Positions 1-6,864 of a DNA stretch of 19,921 bases are shown here, one piece after another. The stretch's first letter is position 1. Every line of letters begins with the position of its first letter. The DNA comes from an uncultured Pirellula sp. (GTDB lineage: Bacteria > Planctomycetota > Planctomycetia > Pirellulales > Pirellulaceae): assembly GCA_903837255.1 (NCBI GenBank), contig CAILTZ010000410.1, positions 1 to 19,921 on the forward strand, in the 5' to 3' direction. The notes under the pieces are model-generated. The model had not been told where the DNA came from and did not search any database. It worked only from the letters and a program-made list of their open reading frames with translations. A program made the translations under genes and the position numbers.

Positions 1-3000
1 GGCGCTGTCGGCCAGACGCTTGCGATCGACTTGGTCAAATTGGATCCGATCGACGACGACCTGCAAGTGCTGAACCTGCTTGGCAGGAATCTTGAGGTCT
101 TGGTCGATCTGATGGGTCTTGCCATTGACCCGAATCCGTGTGTAACCACCCCGGAGCAGATCCTGCAGAAAGGCTTCGACCGTTTGGTTGGCGTGTGGGG
201 CGATGGGGGCCAGGAGCAAGCACCGTTGGGGCAGCGAAGGGTTCTGCTGAGCCTGGTCCTTTTTTAGCATCCATCGGTCGAGGATTTGATCGATCGTCTG
301 GGCTTCGACGGGGGCATCGCATTGCGTGCAATGCTGTTTGCCCATCCGCGCAAAGAGCACCCGGAAGTAATCGTAGATTTCGGTGACCGTGCCGACCGTC
401 GAGCGCGGGGTATGCGACAGACCCTTCTGTTCGATAGCGATCGCTGGAGCCAATCCATCGATTCTCTCGACGGATGGTTTAGGCATCTGTCCGACGAACT
501 GCCGGACATAGGGACTGAGGCTCTCGACGTATCGCCGTTGGCCTTCGGCATAGATCGTATCCATGGCCAGCGAGGTCTTGCCACTTCCGCTGTGCCCGCA
601 GAAGACAGTCATGGCTTGTTTGGGGATCGTCGCATCGATGTTCTTGAGGTTGTGCTGGGTGGCACCAAGAACGCGGATGTCTTGCATGGCCGGGCTGGTC
701 AACAACGACGAGTCGGCTGCTAGATTTGTACCGCCAGTTTTCCTGATGGCTGATTTGCTCGTTGACTTGCGTGCCTTTTTCGTACTCGGTCGGTCGCTAT
801 GGGTTTCCAGGTATTGCTTCAGAGCCGCTCCAGTAAAGGAGTTCGGAGCCTTAGCGATATGCTCAGGAGTTCCACAGCAAAGAACCGTACCACCCCCTCT
901 TCCTCCCTCGGGTCCCAGATCGATTACCCAGTCGGCCGATTGGATCAAATCCAGGTTGTGTTCGACAACGACGACGGTGTTCCCCTTGTCGACCAAGCTA
1001 TGGAGGACTTGCAGCAGCAGATCGATGTCATGAAAGTGTAGGCCGGTGGTCGGTTCGTCCAGCACATACATCGTCTGGCCGGTCCCCCTCTTGCTCAGCT
1101 CGCGTGAAAGTTTGATCCGCTGAGCTTCGCCCCCCGAGAGGCTTGGCGATGGCTGACCGAGCTTGATGTATTCGAGCCCGACATCTGCGAGTGTTTTGAG
1201 TTTGCTCACGATTTTCGGGAACGCGTCGAAATGCTCGATGGCCTGCTGAACGTCCAGGTCCAAGCAATCGGCGATCGACTTACCCTTGAAGAGAACTTGC
1301 AGCGTCGAGCGCGCATAGCGTTTGCCTTCGCAAACAGCGCACGGGACCCAGATGTCGGCCAAGAACTCCATGTCCAAGCGCAACGCCCCGTGCCCCTCGC
1401 ACAGCGAGCAGCGCCCGAGTTCGGTGTTGAAGCTAAAGGTGCCTGGAACAAAACCGCGTCGTTTGCTCTCGGGCAACTCGGCGAACAGATCCCGTATCTC
1501 ATCGAAGAGTTTGGTGTAGGTCGCGGGGTTGCTCCGGGGCGTTCGACCGATCGGCGATTGGTCGATTTCGATGAGCTTGTCCAAATGCTCGATGCCTAGG
1601 ATCTCTCGGTGCTGCCCAGGGCTGTCTTCGGCTCCATTCAAAGCGTTTCGCAGGGTGGGTGAAAGGATGTCGGTAACTAGCGAACTTTTGCCAGAGCCGC
1701 TCACACCCGTAACGGCGATCAATTGTCCGAGGGGGAAATCGACGTTGATGTTCCGCAGGTTGTTGTGGCTAGCTCCCAAGACTCGGAGGGTTTTGCCCGA
1801 GCCTGTGCGGCGCTCTGCGGGACGACGGATGATGCGCCTGCGGCTTAGGAACTGACCGGTTAGACTCTGCGGGTTTTCCGAGATGTCCTCGAGCGAACCG
1901 ACCGCGATCAGCTCGCCCCCCTTGACCCCGGGGCCGGGTCCAAAATCGACGAGCAGGTCGGATGCTCGCATCGTGTCTTCGTCGTGCTCGACAACGATGA
2001 GGCTGTTTCCGATGTCGCGAAGTTTCTTCAAGGATCGCAGAAGCTTGTCGTTGTCACGAGCGTGCAGGCCGATCGAAGGCTCATCCAAAACATACAGCAC
2101 GCCGGTGAGCCCGGCACCGATTTGACTCGCAAGTCGAATGCGTTGCGATTCACCCCCAGAGAGAGTGGGTGCGGCCCGATCGAGCGATAGATAACCAAGC
2201 CCGACATCTTGCAAAAACCCCAATCGGCTTCGCACCTCCTTGAGGACCTCCGTCGCTATCAACTCCTGCGTGGCGGTCAGTTCCAAGCTCGAGAAGAACC
2301 CGACAGCTTCGTCGATCGACATCGCTGAGCACTGGCCGATCGATCTCCAAGCATCTTTGTCGTTGAAGGCGCTGGCAAGCGTTTTGAGTTTGATCGATCG
2401 GGCTTGGGGATTCAGACGCTGACCATCGCACGACGGGCAAGTGATGCGTTGCAAGTAGCGTTCGTAGCGAGTCCGGACCGCTTCGCTGTTGGTGTTGCGG
2501 TACACGTACATCAAATCATTAGCGATCCCCTCGTAATTTCTACGTCCAATCGAGGATTGCTCGCAGTAGGCTCGGAACTTGCCGTCGCTTACGAGCAAGA
2601 GATTGCGGGCCGATTCGGGGATATCCTTCCAAGGTAGTTTGATCAGATCCTTGCGAAATTTGTAGTTGACCTCGATGCTCTTGCAAAAGGTCTCTAGTGC
2701 TTCTTGGAGCCACATCGGCATGGCATCCCATTTTCCGAGCAGTTCGATGGCTCCCTGATGGATCGATAGAGCGGGGGATTTGACGAGCGATTCCTCGGTA
2801 AAGAACGAGGTCATCCCGAGCCCTTCGCATTCCGAGCAAGCTCCTTGCGGAGAGTTGAAACTCAGCAATTGCGGCGAGGGGGTTGGATAAGAGGTTCCGC
2901 ACTTGGAGCAGACGTAGAGTTGAGAGTAGATCACATCGTTGGCCGGATCGCAGCCCCAATCGACATCCGACGTTGAGCTCGCATCTCCGAGGGGTATGGC

Positions 3001-3795
3001 CCGGCTGAGGATCATCGACCCCTCGCCCAACTCCAAAGCCTTGTCGATCGATTCGCACATCACACCCAGGCTCGGGGACTCGAACAACGCGGGACTTACA
3101 TGGATGCGATCCACGACGACCTCGACGTTGTGCTTGTAAAATCGATCCAGTTCCGGAGGTTTGTTTAGCGAGTACAGGTTTCCGTCGACTCGGACTCGGT
3201 TAAAGCCAAAGCGTTGGAGTTGGTTGAACAGGTCTTTGTGGCTCCCCTTTTGGTTTCGGACCAGCGGGGCCAAGATCGCGTACCAAGCCGGTGGATCCTT
3301 GGGCTTGGGTTTCTTGGGCATCAGGCCGCGGATCTTCTCGATCATTTGATCGCGAGTCTGCTGCGTAATTGGGACCGTGCACTTGGGACAATACCCCGTA
3401 CCGCAGCGGGCAAAGAGGACCCGCAGAAAGTCGCTCAGCTCGGTGATCGTCCCGACCGTTGAACGCGGGTTGTGGCCTGTCGATTTCTGACTGATCGAGA
3501 TCGACGGGGCTAGCCCCGAGAGCAGATCGACATCCGGTTTAGGCATCTGGCCGACGAACTGTCGGGCATACGTCGAGAGGCTCTCGAGGTAACGCCGCTG
3601 GCCTTCGGCAAACAGGGTATCGAATGCCAGGGAGCTTTTGCCGCTCCCGCTAACGCCGGTAAAGCAGATCAACTGGTTTCGAGGAAGCTCGACGCTGACG
3701 TTTCTGAGGTTGTGTTCCCGAGCCCCGCGAACGACGATAGGCAGCGCTCCGGGGTGCTGATCGTCCTTCGCTTTGCGCGGTCCCTTCTTGATCAC
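1..3795 (-). CDS. uvrA: Excinuclease ABC subunit A, tandem (double) UvrA, 3' end outside window
   Basis: UvrA is the DNA-damage-sensing ATPase of UvrABC nucleotide excision repair in the cytoplasm. Hand translation gives 1265 uninterrupted residues to the window edge. Copy 1 (about 1-996) is complete: Walker [10 protein letters not shown] at 47-55, zinc module Cys296/299/320/323, signature LSGGES at 545-550, Walker B LDEPS at 570-574, second Walker A at 697-705, second zinc module Cys796/799/819/822 with canonical C-x2-C-x19-C-x2-C spacing, LSGGEA at 886-891 and LDEPT at 912-916. A Lys/Ser/Thr/Arg-rich linker follows. A second UvrA then begins near 1038, with Walker [10 protein letters not shown] at 1067-1075. 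Fused double UvrA is known from Chlamydia and other PVC bacteria. The gene lies 42 nt after trxB in the same frame. No ATG exists between the trxB stop and the conserved start, so GTG at 3793-3795 is the only plausible start. The product should exceed 2000 residues. Confidence 0.96.
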   Translation of the reverse strand, partial: MIKKGPRKAKDDQHPGALPIVVRGAREHNLRNVSVELPRNQLICFTGVSGSGKSSLAFDTLFAEGQRRYLESLSTYARQFVGQMPKPDVDLLSGLAPSISISQKSTGHNPRSTVGTITELSDFLRVLFARCGTGYCPKCTVPITQQTRDQMIEKIRGLMPKKPKPKDPPAWYAILAPLVRNQKGSHKDLFNQLQRFGFNRVRVDGNLYSLNKPPELDRFYKHNVEVVVDRIHVSPALFESPSLGVMCESIDKALELGEGSMILSRAIPLGDASSTSDVDWGCDPANDVIYSQLYVCSKCGTSYPTPSPQLLSFNSPQGACSECEGLGMTSFFTEESLVKSPALSIHQGAIELLGKWDAMPMWLQEALETFCKSIEVNYKFRKDLIKLPWKDIPESARNLLLVSDGKFRAYCEQSSIGRRNYEGIANDLMYVYRNTNSEAVRTRYERYLQRITCPSCDGQRLNPQARSIKLKTLASAFNDKDAWRSIGQCSAMSIDEAVGFFSSLELTATQELIATEVLKEVRSRLGFLQDVGLGYLSLDRAAPTLSGGESQRIRLASQIGAGLTGVLYVLDEPSIGLHARDNDKLLRSLKKLRDIGNSLIVVEHDEDTMRASDLLVDFGPGPGVKGGELIAVGSLEDISENPQSLTGQFLSRRRIIRRPAERRTGSGKTLRVLGASHNNLRNINVDFPLGQLIAVTGVSGSGKSSLVTDILSPTLRNALNGAEDSPGQHREILGIEHLDKLIEIDQSPIGRTPRSNPATYTKLFDEIRDLFAELPESKRRGFVPGTFSFNTELGRCSLCEGHGALRLDMEFLADIWVPCAVCEGKRYARSTLQVLFKGKSIADCLDLDVQQAIEHFDAFPKIVSKLKTLADVGLEYIKLGQPSPSLSGGEAQRIKLSRELSKRGTGQTMYVLDEPTTGLHFHDIDLLLQVLHSLVDKGNTVVVVEHNLDLIQSADWVIDLGPEGGRGGGTVLCCGTPEHIAKAPNSFTGAALKQYLETHSDRPSTKKARKSTSKSAIRKTGGTNLAADSSLLTSPAMQDIRVLGATQHNLKNIDATIPKQAMTVFCGHSGSGKTSLAMDTIYAEGQRRYVESLSPYVRQFVGQMPKPSVERIDGLAPAIAIEQKGLSHTPRSTVGTVTEIYDYFRVLFARMGKQHCTQCDAPVEAQTIDQILDRWMLKKDQAQQNPSLPQRCLLLAPIAPHANQTVEAFLQDLLRGGYTRIRVNGKTHQIDQDLKIPAKQVQHLQVVVDRIQFDQVDRKRLADSA

Positions 3796-3837
3796 GGACT
3801 GGTTGCTCTTTTTTGGCGAATTATCTCGATTAGCGAA

Positions 3838-4905
3838 CTAGTGAATTCCGGCATGAGACAGGTAGCGTTCGGCATCGAGGGCTGCCATGCAACCGGTGCC
3901 AGCCGAGGTGATGGCTTGGCGGTAATAGTCGTCGGCCACATCACCGGCAGCGAAGACTCCGTCGACGCTGGTGATGGTTCTGTAAGGTTGTTTCCAATCG
4001 ATGTAGCCATTCTCGCGCAAATCAACTTGTCCACCGAGGAACTTGGCGTTGGGGGTATGCCCGATGGCTAGGAACATTCCGGTGGCTTCGAGGGTTGACG
4101 TGGAGTCGCTCTGGAGGTTTCGAATCCGCACACCGGTTACACCGATACGAGGATCGTCATCGCCAAGGACTTCGTCGACAACCGAGAATTTAACCATCTC
4201 AATTTTTGGGTTGGCAAAGGCTCTTTCTTGCATGATCTTGCTGGCTCGCATTTCGCCACGGCGAAGGAGCAGGTAGACCTTTGAAGCGTATTTGGTCAGA
4301 TAGCTGGCCTCTTCGACAGCCGAATCGCCACCGCCGACGACGACCAGAGGTTTGTTGCGAAAGCGAGGGAGTGCACCGTCGCACACCGCACAGGCGCTGA
4401 CGCCTCGGTTGCGATACTTCTCTTCGCTAGGTAAGCCCAGGTAGTTGGCGCTTGCGCCCGTGGCGATGATCACCGTATGGGTTTGGAACGAGCCGTTCTC
4501 GCTGGAGTTTAGGACCAGAGGCTTCTTGGAGAAATCGACGCTGACGATGTCATCGGTCATCACGCGGGTGCCAAAGTTGGTGGCTTGCTGACGCATCAGT
4601 TCCATAAGCTCTGGGCCTGTGACGGCATGGGGATGTTCCTCGACGGGCGGGAACATGTATTTGCGGCTGGGGTCGATTGCCGAATCGATGAACTCTTTGA
4701 GCTTGCCGGATGGAAAACCCGCATAGTTTTCGACCTCGGTCGTCTGAGCCAACTGGCCCATCGGAAAGCGTCCCATGACTCGATTCTCTTCGGTCATAGC
4801 TCCTTCGAATAGAAGCGGTCGCAGATTGGCGCGTGCGGCGTAGATTGCAGCCGACCAGCCTGCCGGTCCGCTACCGATGATGATGCAGTTTTCGACGTCG
4901 CTCAT
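3838..4905 (-). CDS. trxB: Thioredoxin reductase (NADPH)
   Basis: This flavoenzyme transfers electrons from NADPH through FAD and a redox disulfide to thioredoxin in the cytoplasm. The 355-residue product has the FAD-binding GSGPAG at 11-16, the active-site pair CAVC at 172-175, the NADPH-binding [10 protein letters not shown] at 191-200 and the C-terminal FAD motif [11 protein letters not shown]. The usual His-Arg-Arg 2'-phosphate motif reads Leu-Arg-Arg, with the following Arg kept, so NADPH preference is likely retained. It is longer than the usual roughly 310-320 residues. Most of the excess is a segment of about 30 residues (66-95) between the first FAD lobe and the TGPELM motif; I believe this is lineage typical but could not check. 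It is the first gene of a probable trxB-uvrA unit. The ATG at 4905 is supported by the immediate N-terminal FAD motif. Confidence 0.96.
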   Translation of the reverse strand: MSDVENCIIIGSGPAGWSAAIYAARANLRPLLFEGAMTEENRVMGRFPMGQLAQTTEVENYAGFPSGKLKEFIDSAIDPSRKYMFPPVEEHPHAVTGPELMELMRQQATNFGTRVMTDDIVSVDFSKKPLVLNSSENGSFQTHTVIIATGASANYLGLPSEEKYRNRGVSACAVCDGALPRFRNKPLVVVGGGDSAVEEASYLTKYASKVYLLLRRGEMRASKIMQERAFANPKIEMVKFSVVDEVLGDDDPRIGVTGVRIRNLQSDSTSTLEATGMFLAIGHTPNAKFLGGQVDLRENGYIDWKQPYRTITSVDGVFAAGDVADDYYRQAITSAGTGCMAALDAERYLSHAGIH

Positions 4906-5256
4906 TGGGGATGATTCTTTCGGATCAGATTCAAGAAGCTCAGGGGTCCCGCAGGCAGGAAAAAAGCCTTACGAAAGACTAGCGTTTTATCACACCTCGG
5001 AGGATTCTACCAGGACAAAGCCATGCGATTTCTGACCCGTCGTCGCACCCCCCAAAAGGACAACGCCTTGATCTCAGGGTACGTATGGGCTCGTTGACCT
5101 TTTTTAACCTCAAATTCTGGCCAAGAGCCAACGATTTGGGCGGGACGGCTTTCCACTCGACCCAAGAGAGGCAATAGACTGTTAAGGGTTCCGTCACCCC
5201 TTGGTATTCCTTCCTTCAACGCTCTCGAACGCATTCCTCCGCAAGGTCGCTGTTCT
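4906..5256. other. Divergent intergenic region trxB / sulfatase remnant
   Basis: This stretch of about 350 nt separates two divergent genes and should hold the trxB promoter on the minus strand. I see no convincing -35/-10 pair, hairpin or RNA gene. Short open frames here lack any recognisable motif and look fortuitous. Confidence 0.5.
4908..4920 (-). promoter_or_regulatory. Purine-rich leader upstream of trxB start
   Basis: AAAGAATCATCCC ends 2 nt before the trxB ATG. There is no canonical GGAGG here. The identical 13-mer ends directly before the ATG of the DUF1501 gene at 13186, which makes it a candidate ribosome-loading sequence in this organism. This is inference from two cases only. 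Confidence 0.35.
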
Positions 5257-5289
5257 ATGCTCATCTCTATGGTTAACTCTATGCTCATC
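5254..5289 (+). repeat. Three tandem 12-nt units, each carrying an in-frame ATG
   Basis: The units are TCTATGCTCATC (5254-5265), TCTATGGTTAAC (5266-5277) and TCTATGCTCATC (5278-5289). The outer two are identical. They encode M-L-I-S / M-V-N-S / M-L-I-P and give the sulfatase remnant three in-frame ATG codons at 5257, 5269 and 5281. The third is the best fit for the start of a signal peptide. Confidence 0.8.
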
Positions 5290-5889
5290 CCGAATCGGTT
5301 GCTGCTGATTGGATGCACTGCTTTCTTATCGCTGATGCTCGGCCCTGGGGTGCTCAGTCCTGGGACACTCAGAGCCGCACCTCCTAACATCGTTTTTATC
5401 CTGGCCGATGATCTTGGTTATACCGACTTGGCGTGTTACGGCAGCCGATACTATGAAACCCCGACCATCCATGTCGATCTTTATGCCAGTCTTCTGGAGA
5501 TCGGCCACGCACCCAAGCCGACTCAGGTGCTCGATGGTCAAAGCCTAGTACCCCTGATGCAACACAAAGGTGATTTTGCGCGCGAAGCGATCTTCCAGCA
5601 TTTCCCGGGATATCTAGGGGCTGGCGCCGACACTTGGCGGACCACTCCAGTTAGCACCATCTGCGCCGGAGAGTGGAAGCTCATGGAGTTCCTCGAAGAC
5701 GGCCAACTGGAACTCTATAACCTCGACCAAGACATCGGCGAATCAAAGAACTTGGCCCAAACCAACGCTGCAAAAACCAAGGAACTCCATGATCGTCTGA
5801 TCGCCTGGCGCAAGGAGATCAGCGCATCGATGCCGACGAGAAACGACGGCCAAGCCCCCTCGAAAAAGAAACAAAAGGTCGATCCATGA
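5257..5889 (+). pseudogene. Internally deleted sulfatase (arylsulfatase-type) remnant
   Basis: Family S1 sulfatases hydrolyse sulfate esters, usually in the periplasm, using a formylglycine made from the Cys of a C-x-P-S-R motif. This 210-residue frame begins with a signal peptide-like segment (about 9-41), then the sulfatase N-terminus with metal-binding Asp51-Asp52 in LADDLG and the YYETP segment. It then jumps directly to HVDLYASLLEIG and the typical C-terminal half: DGQSLVPLM, FQHFPGY, the WKLMEF strand and LYNLDQDIGESKNLA. About 250-280 residues expected in between, including C-x-P-S-R and further metal ligands, are absent. The junction lies near 5460-5472 and the frame is kept. It therefore cannot be a working sulfatase. 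The kinase gene starts 32 nt downstream. The alternative is an assembly collapse rather than a natural deletion. Confidence 0.85.
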
Positions 5890-5921
5890 CAGGCACGACA
5901 AGTAGATAGGCCATGTGATCT

Positions 5922-6814
5922 ATGAAGATTCTGCTGATTTCCAATCCCGCTGCGGGCAAACGGTTCAAGACTGGGCTGGTGCTTCCTGGGTGGCTAACGA
6001 GCCAAACCGATCGAATCGAGCATCGCAGGACTGAATATGCCGGACATGCCCAGGAGCTTGCTGAGGAGGCTTGCCTACAGGGGGTCGATACGATCATCGC
6101 CGCCGGCGGGGATGGCACAATCCATGAGGTTCTAAACGGCATCCTCATTAGCAGCGTGGCTGGGGTACGCATGGGAATCGTCCCTGTGGGTACGGCCAAC
6201 GATTACGCTTACTCGTTGGCTAAGCGGCCGGCATCGCAGGAGCGATTTGCGCAGCGGGTCGATGTCGGCGCAATGACTTGTTTCGGCCACCGCCGATACT
6301 TTGCCAATGTCGCGGGGTGGGATTTCCTGGCCGAGCCGCCGAGCTTGCCAGAGGGATGAAGCGACTGCCAGCCCGCTTGCGATACACACTGGCGATCCTG
6401 CGCTGCATGGGTGCATCGTACCAAACCGACCCGATCCGACTCGATGGAGGTGAGCCCAAGTCGTTTTTGATGATCAGCGCAGCGATCGGGATGCGTGAGG
6501 GGAGCTATCCGCTGACACCCGATGCCAAGCTTGACGATGGGCTCTTTGATTTGCTGTTGGTCGGAGCCTTGCGACGTCGCGATATCCTCCGGTACTTTCC
6601 AAGGATGATTCGGGGCGATATTCCAACGAGCGATCCGAGGATCTGCACGGATCGCAAATCGAAGATCGTGCTACGGAGTGCAAGGCCGATCCCATTGCAC
6701 CTCGATGGCGAGGACCCTTGGAAGAACTCCAAACCCTTCTTGGATTCATCCGAGTTTTGCTTGGAGCTCGAGGTCATCCCCCGTGCGATTGTCATGGAGC
6801 TATGCGCCGTTTGA
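5922..6814 (+). pseudogene. Diacylglycerol/YegS-type lipid kinase, split by a one-base frameshift
   Basis: DAGK-family enzymes phosphorylate diacylglycerol or related lipids with ATP at the membrane. The first frame (5922-6359) carries NPAAGK at 8-13, the nucleotide loop GGDGT at 62-66, EVLNG and GTANDYA from 90. The second frame supplies the rest from 6317: VGFPGRAAELARGMKRL, the LDDGLFDLLLV segment and LDGED near the C-terminus. The frames join at GGGG 6314-6317. Restoring one G gives GCG-GGG-GTG-GGA and a continuous protein of about 297 residues, the usual family length. As written, translation ends at 6359 and loses the C-terminal lobe. The cause may be a sequencing error at the G-run or a real mutation. 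No clear Shine-Dalgarno precedes the ATG. It converges on the TolC-like gene, with 50 nt between. Confidence 0.85.
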
Positions 6815-6864
6815 GAGGGCTCGAGACGATCCAGTCGGACACAAACTACCAACGGTACTTCGCA

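Noticed and set aside
437..446. GCGATCGC as a cyanobacterial HIP1-type element
   Set aside because: It is a single octamer inside uvrA coding sequence and does not stand out from the general CGATCG richness.
2540..3058. A 172-codon minus-strand open frame in the uvrA region
   Set aside because: It is out of frame with uvrA, whose own frame is continuous and motif-rich through this stretch.
6312..6319. Programmed ribosomal frameshifting in the lipid kinase
   Set aside because: There is no classical slippery heptamer or obvious downstream structure, this family is not known to be recoded, and a missing G explains the break more simply.
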